Shown here in pieces: positions 45,587-57,424 of a DNA stretch of 64,000 bases. Under the pieces are notes generated by a model. The model made no database searches. It had not been told where the DNA came from and was given only the letters and a program-made list of their open reading frames with translations. The stretch is from contig NC_061514.1 of assembly GCF_022539505.1 (NCBI RefSeq), positions 41,900,869-41,964,868 of the forward strand, in the 5' to 3' direction. A program made the translations under genes and the position numbers. Source of the DNA: Lolium rigidum (lineage: Eukaryota > Streptophyta > Magnoliopsida > Poales > Poaceae). Positions within the stretch are counted from its first letter, which is position 1. Each line of letters starts with the position of its first letter.

Positions 45587-46070
45587 CACTACGGGAGAAT
45601 TCCTCGTTGCCGTGCGACCGATCGCACGGCAAAGAGCCTATTTTGCACGGCAATGGCTTTGCCGGGCGTCGACGCACGGCAACGTCTGCACGGCATATAT
45701 TCCGACGGCAAAGACGACATTGCCGTGCGCATGACTAACATGCACGGCAAAGGCCTTTGCCGTGCGCGCGTTACGTTGCCGTGCGGCAGCCACTTTGCCG
45801 TGCGAGGCATCGTTGCCGTGCGTGCGCCTCGTTGCCGTGCGAGGCGTCGTTGCCGTGCGTGCGCCTCGTTGCCGTGCGTGCGCCTCTGCCGGGCTTGCTC
45901 CCTTTGCCGTGCGGCAACACCCCAGCCCGCACGGCAAAGCCTCCTCCAGGCACACCCAGCAACATGCCAGGAGCACAGGCTGGCGACGCGTGGCGCCTTT
46001 GCCGTGCGCATGCGCACGGCAAAGTGACCAAAAGTCCTTTGCCGTGTGCATACGCACGGCAAAGGCCCCT
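45587..46070. repeat. Left subterminal repeat region of the large CACTA
   Basis: About twenty copies of TTGCCGTGCG in both orientations. These are the presumed binding sites of the element's DNA-binding protein. Frames here (for example 45434-46027 plus, 45638-46129 minus) are made by the repeat. Confidence 0.88.
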
Positions 46071-46327
46071 GGTTTTTTTCCTTTTTTTCTGTTTTTCTTT
46101 AATCCCTGCATTTCAAAATTGCATTTCACATATATATAACATATACAACATATATATTCACCATAGCATCACCAAACACATCAAAAACACCACAAATACA
46201 TCGAGCACACATAGTTCATGCATAACAAAGTGTAATGTCCATTATTACAATCCATAACAAGTGCGAACATCCATAACAAGTGCGAACAATGCATTACAAC
46301 GACGACGAGTGCACGAAGACCATGCCA

Positions 46328-48721
46328 TCAACCTTGTCCTCCTCCGCTTCCGCCGGCCTCATCGTCATTGCCTTGTGACATATAATCTATAAGCATGTTG
46401 ATGGAATAAACATTTGCATTTGCATATTGAACACTTGAACAAGTAGCGGGTTGGGCACAAGAGGACTCACCGCGGTTCATGCTCCGGATGATGTTCATGT
46501 TGTTGACGGTGACAGGTGTCCCCGGGGTCTGAGTGGGCGGTGGCGGCATCCACGGCATGGTGTAAGGTGGAGGAGCAGCAATACTCCCCGGTGGAGTAGA
46601 CAGAACCGTCTGGCTCATCAGCCAGCCTCATCCGTGCCTCGCTCGCTGCATCATCTCGCTCGCTCGCTGTTGCATCCGTCGCATCATCCGTATCCGCCGC
46701 CGCTGGTACTCCGCAATCCGCTCGCTCCATGTGCGCCCTTTGCTCCTGGGCCGCCTGCTCCTTCGCTGCCATCTCCTCCTACGTTGTGTTGCCGCGATGT
46801 CATTAACATTTCAATGGAAAGCATGTAAAGGAAATGTAGAGGCTCGAGGAAGAACATACCCGTAACCGCTCGATAGCTAGATCCGAAGCCCGTGGCCGGG
46901 GCTCTACCTCAGGCTGGCCGCTCTTACGACCACGACGGATCTGGCGGAGAGAGGGAACCTTCGCTGGGTCGACGCACCCGTCACCAAACCATAGGCGGCC
47001 ATGCTTCAAGCCTTCTCCCGCAAGCAACGCGACCTCAGGGTCAAAGTCCTCGGCCTCTGGGTTGGCCTCCTCGCCGTACTTCTGCTTGAACTTGGAGACA
47101 TACGACGTGCACCGGGTCTCGCATTGCGGGTTAAGCCACACGGACCCCGTCTCGAGATCGGGCGTCTTCCTTTGCTTCATCTTCTTTAGCACGGCAAAGA
47201 CGTTAGGCTTCGCTCCCGTCCCGAGTTCCCGCAAAAGAGAACATGTAATCAAGTGAAGTGGCACACCCTTGCGGAGTTAACAAATATATAACATGAATTC
47301 AAAGAATGAAGGAACCATTAATTTGCTCACCTCGTTCTGCAGGTGAAGAGAGAGGGGATGCTGCCTTGGATATGCGATCCACCTCGCATCTCTCGCCCGC
47401 TTCTTCTTGCCCTCCACGTGCTTCTTGAGGTACCGGGGGCATGTCCACCACATGACCATCGCAAGAAAGCACCTATCGTCCTTGCCGACGTACTGAGGAG
47501 GGTTCTACATGCACAAGATAAACCCATTATGGTAAAATAAACTACATGGCGCTAAAGCAAATCAATAACACATAAATGCAAATACCTGCATGTACCGCCA
47601 CGGCTGCATGAGCGTGTCGCGAGCGTCCTCCTTAGTCATGTGGACGAAGCGGTCGGCGTGCCGGCCGCGGACGCATTGAATACGTGCCTCGTAGTGCATG
47701 CCGATCACCCTCTTCCTTGCAAGCCGGTGTAGGACATCATCGCACGCACGCTCCTTGCCCTCGGCCCTCTTGAAGTATTTCGCAACCATGCACATAGGTA
47801 AAACAAGGGGCATTAGTGCAATTATTGTGAACCAAGGAGAGTGTATGAATGGTAAGAAGTCAAAAGTCACGTACCCGAATTTGGCAACAACCAAATCCGC
47901 CGCGGTGCCGCGGCCCATAGGATCTTCCGCGAGGCTGTAGTGCGCCCACCTCCAAGCTACGTCGCAGCCACCAGTAGGGAAATTGACTATCCCAGGGAAA
48001 TACCATCTAAGTAGGCCCCCAAGGATGTTCGAGTACCCACGTGGCGGTCTCTGCGACGGGTCTTCATACTTGAACGAGCTGCACCATGAAACGACAACAT
48101 CAATATGTATGTGATAATAATTTTGATAATGACAAAATTGCGATAACGAAATGCCAAAAACTAACATGTACCTCCTTCCATAGGGCACTAGAACAACGTG
48201 CCCGTATCGCCGGGCCTTCGCCGAGGGAGCTGTGTTATCCCACGCCGATATGGCTTCCTATCACGTGGCCTCGGCCTCTCCACAGCTGGAACGTATCGGT
48301 AATCCGCCGGCTCTTCCCAATCTAGGCTTTGATCAGGATCGAACACTAAGTTCCCCAACCCCTCATCCTCCGAGAGGTCCTCCTCGTCCCCCTCCTCCTC
48401 CTCGGTCCTCCCCACCCACCTCCTCCTCCTCGGTCCTCCCCCCCCCCTCCTCCTCCTGGTCCTCCCCACCCCCTCCTCCTCCCGGTCCTCCCCACCCCCG
48501 TGGTGCTCCTGGTCCTCCTCCTCGTCATCATCATCGGCTGCGGGAGGGGGGCTAGGACTAGGAGTGAGTACCCGCGTCGCATTCTTCCCTACGCGGCCGC
48601 GTTGTGGTAGCGACAGGAGGGGGGCTAGGAGGGGGTACTAGGTCGGCCCCGCCTCGAAGTCCCTACACCTACCAAGTCCTTGAGCTTCTTTTTAAGACCA
48701 CCACCCTTTTTTTGGCGGCAT
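46328..48721 (-). pseudogene. Second CACTA gene, plant transposase Ptta/En/Spm type (Transposase_24-like)
   Basis: Probable counterpart of the TNPA-like accessory protein that binds subterminal repeats. From 5' to 3': ATG at 48721 followed by a run of seven A where the frame breaks; an acidic/arginine low-complexity stretch (48582-48346); WEEPADYRYVPAVERPRPRDRK (48335-48240); a core at 48188-47562 with WYFPGIVNFPTGGCDVAW and KFGYVTFDFLPF-like text; KMKQRKTPDLETGSVW and CTSYVSKFKQKYGEE (47200-47090), the family's recognisable end; and a proline/glutamine-rich tail in two frames (46772-46328). Gaps at about 47265-47561 may be introns, but frameshifts are also present. Confidence 0.75.
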
Positions 48722-48975
48722 GCTTCAATCACTCCGCAAACACAAATGAAGAGAGTGGTTTATTAGTACGCAATATTGTAAAGAGATAAATATTAGTGAA
48801 AGCAACAGAAATATAAGTAGATGAACATTAATGAAAGCAACAATAATGCAAAAGGATGAACATTAATTAGTGGAAGCAACAAATAGCAAGCATAGAGTTC
48901 TCTCAAACATAGCACGGAGTTCTTACAAATAACCTAGCTAGACAATCTCTATTACACGGAGTTATTACAAATAAC

Positions 48976-51900
48976 CTAGCTAGCCTCACAATTACTACTA
49001 CATAGATCAAGTAGCTTCGTGTCGCCGTCCGTGATTGGACCGCGTGTCTCATCATCGTCATCGGGCTCGGCGAACCAATAATCATCAATGAAACCCGGAG
49101 GTGGTCCATCCGCATCGAGGTCAATCCCCGCTCCGAACGCCTCGAGCAAACTCAGGTCTTCCGGGGCACAAACATCCTCGACTTCATCTTCCGCATTGTC
49201 CCCATCCATGCTCGCATCTTCTTGTTCATCGTCTACGACCATGTCATCGATAGTCGGCAAGGCGATTGTGAAATGCCCGGGGAGCCCTTCTTCCTGATAG
49301 AACTCGACACTCTTTGCTGAGGGGTCTACGCGGCGGTAATCGTCCTTGTTTGGCGGGGGCGGCCTATTGCGTGAAGGCACCGTCATCACAACATCCCATC
49401 CATGTAGACGTTTTGTCGGGTTTCTGCACGCGTACGGGAGATAGAATACTTGAAAGGCCCGGGTAGCCAAGATGTACACATCCTCTCCCTTATAAACGGA
49501 GTTCCTTTCAACTTCGACCAACCCAATTTCAGGATCCCGTCTCACCCGACGTGGGTCAAACCAATGACATTTGAAGACGACGGGATTTAGCCCTTTCTGA
49601 AACCCGTAATTCAGCTCGTATATACCCTCGACTCTTCCATAGTAATGGAGCCCATCGTCACCTTGACATACCACCCCGCTATTTATTGTCTTCGCGTTGG
49701 GCCGGCTTGTTGTGTATTTATGGGTCTGGAAGCGATACCCGTTCACGTCATAGGAGTTGAACGCTTCGAGGGAATGGTCAAAGCCCCTAGCAATTTTTCT
49801 TAGCTCTGACTTCATCTCTTTGTCAGTTCTTGCCTACAAGTTTAGCACGAGAAGTTTAGAACGAGAAATGACCGATAAATGTCGGAAGTGCTAGCTAATT
49901 TGGGATAGAAAAGTACCAAATTACAGAACCAGCTACTAAAACCGAAACCGCCGCCCTTATCGAAAATTTGCTTGGATTCTTCCGGGGTAGGCTCCCCGTG
50001 GGTATTCTTCCAATGTATAGCCTTGAATTGCCTATACCGATGAAAAGAGGAAGAGTTAGCCACGCAAATACGAGTGAATGTTTGCGAATAACTAAATGGT
50101 TCGCACTTACTCGATGTACGGCTTCGCTTCGACCATGGTGTTCAAGACATACGAGTGGATCAAGGTCCGCTCCTGCAGGTCCGTTCGTACGGCTTCGAGC
50201 CACTTGACTTGCCACCAAGCCCCACGAAGATGCTAAGCTTGGGTACTTCTTCATTGTTGGCGGCATTGTAACGGAGGACCGGGTTGTGCTTTGTGGGAAT
50301 GTTGGGATCATAGTGCTTAGTGGTGAAGTTTGCCACCTCCACGTTCGGGACTCGCCTCGGCTATGGATGCTTCGATCTTGCATTTATTGCCGATCATTTG
50401 ACGAAGCTTTTGTGTTTCTCTCTCGGGACCAAACCGCCAACGGCCCCAATTCGGCCCCCCTTTAAGCATTCCTCCGCGAGGTGCGGGATCATATGTTGCA
50501 TCGGATTAAAGAACCCCGGAGGAAAGATCTTCTCTAGATCGCAAAGCAACACGGGTGCCTCTTCATCCAGCCTTCTCAATCACTTTAGTGTCTAACTCCC
50601 TAGCACAAATCCGGCGGAAGAAAAACTCAACCTCGCTAGCACTCGCCAAGTCTTCTCGGGGACATAGCCTCGAATCATCACCGGCATTATCCGCTCAAGC
50701 CATATGTGGTAGTCATGACTCTTCAGCCCTTGTACTCGCAACGTTTCAATGTTCGGACCCCTCATCCAGCTTGGCTGCGAACCCATCAGGGAAAAACAAG
50801 GAGTCCTTCATCCATTGGAAGACCTCCCTTTTTTGGGCCTTTGTGAGACAGAACGGAGCGTGTGGCTTAGTCCAAGTTTTTTTGGCACCATGAGGTGGCT
50901 GCATGTTCAACTTCGGCCTATCGCACCACATTTCTTGATCAATTCGAGCCTTTATGTTATCCTTCGTCTTCTCGGTGTCCACAATCGTGCTCCAAATGGC
51001 TTCACTGATATTCTTCTCGGTGTGCATTACATCAATGTTATGCGGGAGCTCGAGAAACTCAAAGTAAGGGAGCTTCCATAAGCACAGCTTGTGAGTCCAT
51101 TGGTGTGTCTCCCCATATCCCAAGAAACCATTCCCATCGTGGCTAGGCTTAAGAGCATCTAACTCGGCCTTGATTTCCGTTCCGGTCTTCGGAATTGGCT
51201 TCGGGCCACGGACAACACGGCCTTTCTTGAAGCTCTTTACATCACTCCCGTATGCATGCCTCCGCTCAAGGAACCGTCGAGCTTCATCAAAGCATGAATA
51301 CTTGCCTCCCTTGTTTAGCCGTAAGAAAGTCACGGCTCTGCCCGCACCGTGGGCAAGGCCACTTCCCATGTGTACACCACCCGCGTAACAAAGCACGTGC
51401 CGGCGAGGTCATGCAGGGACGTGTGGTACCACACATACATATCGAAGTACTCCTTCTTTGATGCGTCATATGTTCGGATCCCGCGACCTTCCCAGCCACG
51501 AACCAAGTCATCCACCAGCGGTTCCAGGTACACATTCATGTTCTTACCCGGGTATTTGGGCCCCGGGATTATCATCGACACAAACATGTTCTCTCGATCT
51601 CATGCGGACGCCGGGGGGAGGTTCATGGGAATAACAAACACCGGCCAACAACTCGTATACTGCAGCCGACATACCATATGGATTGAACCCATCGGTTGAT
51701 ATCGCAACCGCTACGCTCCTCGGGTCACCCGCTTTCGGTGGAAATTTCTTGACAAAGTTCTTCCATGCGGTACCATCCGACGGATGTATCATCTTGTCGG
51801 TGTATCTGTTTCCTTCCACGGCCCACCTCATCTGCTGGGCGGTATCCTCGGTCATGAAGAGCCGCTGGATCCTCGATAGAACCTGGAAGATAGCGGAGGA

Positions 51901-52709
51901 TATTCTTGGCAACCGTGGTCCGCCTCTTCGACCATCACCATTGCGGTCTACCTCAAAGTACCTAGAGGAATTGCATTTGATGCAATAATTTGTGTCGGCG
52001 TGCTCCTCTCTCGAATAGCATGCATCCCTTTGGACAAGCGTGTATCTCGCTGAGATGACATCTTAAGGTCACCGAGCAATTTGGTCGAATAGTAGAAGTT
52101 TTGCGGCAAGAGGTGCCCTTTCGGCAGAAGGCTGCCTACGATGACCGGAAGTTCATCGAACCCATCTCTCGCACAAGTTCCTATGACACTTCAAGGCCAT
52201 AAGGCGAGCGATGGCATCTAGTTGGGTAACCTCTCGTATTTTCATGTAGGGGTTTCTGCGAAGCAAACAGAGCCTCATAATACTCCTTTGTGTTTTCCTC
52301 CGGGTCCTCACTTGTCTCCGCATCCCGAGGTGTCTCCACCTCTACATGAGGGCTTTCGGGCACATTACCATTAGCCAAGTTTTCTAAGCACCTATCAAAA
52401 CCGAGTGTCATATTCCCCCCTAGGTTGAATCCGCCGCACCTCCTTCCTAGCACGTTTCTTTGCCTTTTCTCCATGGTAAGTCCAAATCCTGTAGGACGGT
52501 GTGAACCCAAACTTGATCAGGTGCATACTCATAGTTTCCTTGTCCTGTGCCTTTCGGTTAGCGCACTTACTACAAGGGCACCAAACACTTATAGGTCTGC
52601 TAGGGATGGCAAACGCCCTATCCACAAACCGCTCGATCTTTTCTCCCCATTCATCGGTATAGTTCCACCGACCGATTCTGCCATCGTACATCCAGCCACG
52701 ATTATCCAT
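48976..52709 (-). pseudogene. CACTA TNP2-type transposase
   Basis: The catalytic transposase of the element. The ATG at 52709 opens MDNRGWMYDGRIGRWNYTDE with CPCSKCANRK, a transposase-associated zinc-like domain. Next are CPKGCMLF and YCIKCNSSRYFEV (about 52040-51960), RIQRLFMTEDTAQQMRW (51870), DPRSVAVAISTDGFNPYG (51720), IPGPKYPGKNMNVYLEPLVDD (51570) and LPHNIDVMHTEKNISEAIW (about 51050), all in Transposase_21 order. A DUF4218-like part follows (GYVPEKTWRVLARL; FFNPMQHMIPHLAEECLKGG) and an intact 279-codon C-terminal frame with a DUF4216-like domain (49815-48976; INSGVVCQGDDGLHYYGR, VFKCHWFDPRR). At least five frame changes break the N-terminal two thirds. Introns may explain the 49816-50160 interval. 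Confidence 0.9.
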
Positions 52710-52831
52710 CCTCTAATCAGCAACAAAACAGACGAACATAGCATTTATATATCAAATAGGAAATAAATGCATCATATATTTTTTTTTTACGCGTGCATCA
52801 ACCTGAAACTCTACTAGGTGGGCTCCTAGCA

Positions 52832-53043
52832 GCCGCCGGATCCGTAGATTGAGTACGTTCTCCCAGCTCTACCCCGATCCGAGATAGAATTTCGGCAGCA
52901 CCTCCCCGCTGCTCTCCCGATACACGTCTCGGCAAAAAGCCGAGCGGGGTGTGCATCCGGAGAACAAGGGGGAGGCGCTACCGAAATCCTGTCTCGGATC
53001 GGGGTAGAGCACGGAGAACGTACCCAACTACGCATCCGCCGGC
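52832..53043. repeat. Long imperfect inverted repeat upstream of TNP2
   Basis: Arms 52832-52908 and 52967-53043 (77 bp each) pair over CTCTACCCCGATCCGAGA and flanking sequence with a few mismatches. The loop of about 58 bp contains its own small palindrome CTCGGCAAAAAGCCGAG (52928-52944). It lies 120-330 bp upstream of the TNP2 start codon, so transcripts of the 5' region could fold into a hairpin. Confidence 0.85.
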
Positions 53044-54445
53044 TGTCCCGATAAATGCCGTAAGAGTTACGGTTCATAATATGCGAGACCACTAATGCAT
53101 ATTTATCCGCGTAACCCTTACGGTCGGGAAGAGACGCCTAGGTATCGCAACAGACTTGGTGACCTAGACACAAAAAAAACCTAGGTACAAGAGAGGCGAA
53201 CGGATTCTCACCCTCGAAGCGTGATCGACTGCCGGCGAAGAAGATCAGCGACCCTCTAAGAGAATCGCCAAAGAAGATCCGGAACGCCCGTCAAACACCC
53301 CCGCGACGCCGCCCCTCGTGTCCACCTCGAAGCATCTCCTGCATAGCGAGAAAAACCAATTAGGGGCTATACCATCCGTATAACGAAACAGCCTCCAATG
53401 TTGCTAATTGCCAGATTAACAAGATCTTCATTTCCATATTACTAATTGCCGCTTATTGCGGCTTCGTTTTGTTTCGTACGTTGAGCACCCAGGCCCTCTC
53501 CAAACATCCTATTTGCAACTCCTCTTCGTTTTTTTTTCATTTTCACTCGCTCTTTCTCTTGAGAAGAAGAACAAATCACTCTTTTGTATATGACGATCCG
53601 GGCAAGCTCCCTACTTTGTTCCTATCTCTGTTTAGTAAACAAGTAGAGTACTGCGTTCGAATCATCCAAAACCTCTGCTGCTTCTTTAATCCCTTGCTTC
53701 TTGCTATTTTACTTTTCTTTATATATTATTTATGTATAGAACGTTGTCCTTTGTTTCTTCTCCTTGTTCCTTCGTGCTACTATGTTCGATAAGCACATTG
53801 CTTTTACAACTTTTGGTATAATGTGAAGGTACATCCATTTTTTTATATTGCTACTACTTTATTGCTGCCAACTAGAACAACATACATGAGTGTATGCTCA
53901 GTACATGTAAAAAATTGTATTACATGTAATTCATGAATAATAACAAAAGTCATGTAGCATGCTTAATTTATAGATAATGTCATGGGAAAATGTATCACAT
54001 ATTAGGAGAACATCCAGATTAATTAATCTGGCAATTTTCAAGCCCTAAGTAACATGCAAATTAACAAAAAGAAAAAAAGGCCACATACCGGTGGTGGCCG
54101 GAGCTCCAAGGATGGTGGCGGCCAGCAGCACGGGCGGCGGGTGGAGGAAGACAGCGGCGGCACGGGCGGCGGGCGGCGGGCGGAGAGGTGCGGCGGCGGA
54201 GGGAGAGCGCGGCGGCTCGGGCGCGCGGCGGCAATGGCGCGGGCGGCACGGGCGGCGGGCGGAGGGAGGGAGGAGGAGGCGGAGGGGAAGAGCGGCGGCG
54301 GCACGGGCGCACGGCGGGGGAGAGCGGCAGCGAGCAGGAGGAGGTTCTCCGGCGGCGGCGGCGTGGAAGGGAGGCGCGGGCGCGGGTCGCGTGGATGGGG
54401 ACGAGTTGTGCGGTCGGGACGCGCCCGAAGTGGATAAGTGGGGCC
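53044..54445. other. Upstream region of TNP2 with GC-rich block
   Basis: AT-rich DNA without genes to about 54050, then a very GC-rich, GGCGGCGG-type low-complexity block to 54440. Long frames on both strands there come from composition. It may be the promoter or first-exon area of the element's transcripts. Confidence 0.45.
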
Positions 54446-54596
54446 GCCTTTGCCGTGCAAGACGACGTTGCCGTGCGGCAAACGTTCTTTGCCGTGCGGC
54501 GCGACCTCTTTGCCGTGCGACTGAGGGTATGCCGCACGGCAAAGACCCCTTTGCCGTGCAAAGTTGCTCTTTGCCGTGCGCTACTGCACGGCAAAT
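54446..54596. repeat. Internal block of CACTA subterminal repeats
   Basis: Eight or so copies of TTTGCCGTGCG in both orientations, same as at both ends, yet 2.8 kb from the right terminus. The sequence between it and the right end block (about 54600-57047) holds the telomere-like array. Confidence 0.85.
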
Positions 54597-54835
54597 TTTT
54601 CTTTTAATTTGTACCATTTCGATTGAACATTTAATTTTATTTCAAATTAAATTAAACCTGTTTTTCCAACATTAATAATATTTTATAATGTTCTTATCAT
54701 GTTTTCTTAAAGCTATAGGGGATCACATACCTCGCACAGCGTAATCTATAGGGTAGATCCACTGCCGGGGAACTACATGTGTGCCCCGGCGTACACATAC
54801 CGCTCTTTTGGGGAGGAGGGGGAGAACAACCGCCG

Positions 54836-56820
54836 GAGCACCGAAACCCTAACCCTAAACCTAAACCCTAAACTACACGTGCTGACACCGGAGCACCGAA
54901 AACCTAAACCCTAGCCCTAACCCTACACCTAACCCTAACCAGTAGATCAGGCACACCGTCGATCGTGTGATAATGGCTCTAGCTGCGGGTATATGTGCCA
55001 AAGGGTCCCAATCTTGGTTCTCCATGTGTATATGTACTAAACAAACCTAAAACAATGAAAAGTTACATTGGTGCACCCTCGCGCGGAGAAATCTAGGGGG
55101 GTAGACCCGCTGGGGCACACGTTCCGCTGTTTTTGGGGAAGGAGGGGGGAACGACCGCCGGAGCACCGGAACCCCACCAAATCTTGCATGTGGACCTATG
55201 ATATGTGTCAAAGTGTGGTGCAAGGTCTAATGGTGCAAAAGTAGCTCCCCTAAACCCTAAACCCTAAACTGGGGAGGCTTCGAGCCCTAAACCCCTCTAA
55301 ATCCCTAAACCACGACGCCGAAGCTGCAGAACCATGCATCATAAACCCTAACCCTAACCCTAACCCTAAACCCTAAACCTATACCTAACCATAAATACTT
55401 ACCTTTTAACCTAAACCCTAGCCCTAGCCCCTAAACCCTATCCCTAACCCTACACCTAACCCTAACCAGTAGATCAGGCACACCGTCGATCGTGTGATAA
55501 TGGCTCTAGCTGCGGGTATATGTGCCAAGGGGTCCCAATCTTGGTTCTCCATGTGTATATGTACTAAACAAACCTAAAAGAATGAAAAGTTACATTGGTG
55601 CACCCTCGCGCGGAGAAATCTAGGGGGGTAGACCCGCCGGGGCACACGTTCCGCTGTTTTTGGGGGAGGAGGGGGATAACGACCGCCGGAGCACCGGAAC
55701 CCCACCAAACCTTGCATGTGGACCTATGATATGTGTCAAAGTGTGGTGCAAGGTCTAATGGTGCAAAAGTAGCTCCCCTAAACCCTAAACCCTAAACTGG
55801 GGAGGCTTCGAGCCCTAAACCCCTCTAAATCCCTAAACCACGATGCCGGAGCTACAGAACCATGCATCATAAACCCTAACCCTAACCCTAAACCCTAAAC
55901 CTATACCTAACCATAAATACTTACCTTTTAACCTAAACCCTAGCCCTAGCCCCTAAACCCTAGCCCTAACCCTACACCTAACCCTAACCGATAGATCGTG
56001 CACACCGTCGATCGTGTGATAATGGCTCTAGCCGCGGGTATATGTGCCAAGGGGTCCCAATCTTGGTTCTCCATGTGTATATGTACTAAACAAACCTAAA
56101 AGAATGAAAAGTTACATTGGTGCACCCTCGCGCGGAGAAATCTAGGGGGTAGACCCGCCAGGGCACACGTTCACTGTTTTTGGGGAGGAGGGGATAACGA
56201 CCGCCGGAGCACCGGAACCCCACCAAACCTTGCATGTGGACCTATGATATGTGTCAAAGTGTGGTGCAAGGTCTAATGGTGCAAAAGTAGCTCCCCTATA
56301 CCCTAAACCCTAAACTCGGGGAGGCTTCGAGCCCTAAACCCCTCTAAATCCCTAAACCACGACGCATGAGTCGCAGAACCATGCATCATAAACCCTAACC
56401 CTAACCCTAAACCCTAAACCTATACCTAACCATAAATACTTACCTTTTAACCTAAACCCTAGCCCTAGCCCCTAAACCCTAGCCCTAACCCTACACCTAA
56501 CCCTAACCAAGTAGATCGAGCACACCGTCGATCGTGTGATAATGGCTCTAGTCGCGGGTATATGTGCCAAGGGGTCCCAATCTTGGTTCTCCATGTGTAT
56601 ATGTACTAAACAAACCTAAAAGAATGAAAAGTTACATTGGTGCACCCTCGCGCGGAGAAATCTAGGGGGGTAGACCCGCCGGGGCACACGTTCCGCTGTT
56701 TTTGGGGAAGGAGGGGGGAACGACCGCCGGAGCACCGGAACCCCACCAAATCTTGCATGTGGACCTATGATATGTGTCAAAGTGTGGTGCAAGGTCTAAT
56801 GGTGCAAAAGTAGCTCCCCG
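54836..56820. repeat. Tandem array with interstitial telomere-like tracts
   Basis: Units of 520-527 bp, anchored at CACACCGTCGATCGTGTG (54952, 55479, 56001, 56521); the last is cut at about 56820. Each unit combines about 330 bp of unique sequence with CCCTAAA/CCCTAAC tracts (for example 55251-55270, 55341-55375, 55870-55900), the plant telomere repeat in degenerate form. It is not a chromosome end: CACTA sequence lies on both sides. Confidence 0.9.
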
Positions 56821-57047
56821 GTGTGACCTTCCTTACATTTGGGCGATAACACTTAGTAGATTTTCCGAAGCGCGTATTAATTGCTCCGAAACCCTGATAT
56901 ATGTGGGGGATCGATGAACATGGAGAGTAATTTTGTATTGCACATTGTCTTAAGTAACACTAATAAATAGTCATCAAAAAGTAAAACTAATAAAAAAATA
57001 TAAGTATTAGATGAAATAAAATAGAAAGAAAAACAAATAAAATGAAT

Positions 57048-57421
57048 GATGGCGCACGGCAAAGAAGTGGCCGCACGGCAAAGGCGGCTTTGCCGTGCAC
57101 TTTGCCTGGCCTCACGGCAAAGGTTGCTGCACGGCAACGTCCCAGTCCCTTTGCCGAGCGTGCTTTCCTTGCCGTGCGGCGTTTATGCTCTTTGCCGTGC
57201 TTGTTTCTTTGCCGTGCGGTTTGGAGGGACTTTGCCGTGCGGTGAGACTTTGCCGTGCGGCGCTGCTGGCTTTGCCGTGCCACGTTTCTTTGCCGTGCGC
57301 CACTCTAATCGTTTGCCGTGCTTTCCTTCTTTGCCGTGCGTTAAAACTTGCTCGCACGGCAAAGATGCAGAGCCTCACGGCAAAAATTTGCTGCACGACA
57401 ACGCCTGTTTTTCCCGTAGTG
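57048..57421. repeat. Right subterminal repeat region of the large CACTA
   Basis: Over a dozen TTTGCCGTGCG copies in both orientations, ending in the CACTA terminus. The overlapping frames are repeat artefacts. Confidence 0.88.
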
Positions 57422-57424
57422 GGT

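Larger units (their letters stand above)
45587..57421 (-). mobile_element. Large CACTA transposon with decayed transposase genes
   Basis: 11.8 kb with ends CACTACGGGA (left) and its complement TCCCGTAGTG-like CCCGTAGTG (right), and 3-bp duplication GGT at 45584-45586 and 57422-57424. Subterminal TTTGCCGTGCG repeats in both orientations crowd 45600-46070 and 57050-57420. Two genes on the minus strand, a TNP2-type transposase and an En/Spm-type second gene, show autonomous ancestry. Both are now broken. The right third holds a second internal block of the subterminal repeat and a telomere-like tandem array. Confidence 0.93.

Noticed and set aside
45434..46257. Several long frames rich in LPCVR/CRAC on both strands
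   Set aside because: Generated by repeated TTTGCCGTGCG subterminal motifs of the CACTA element; periodic translation on all frames.
54045..54675. Long alanine/arginine/proline-rich frames on both strands
   Set aside because: GGC-repeat low complexity running into subterminal repeats. No domain, and overlapping frames cover both strands.
54836..56820. Possible chromosome end or true telomere
   Set aside because: The CCCTAAA tracts are short, degenerate and part of a 520-bp repeat, with CACTA sequence on both sides.
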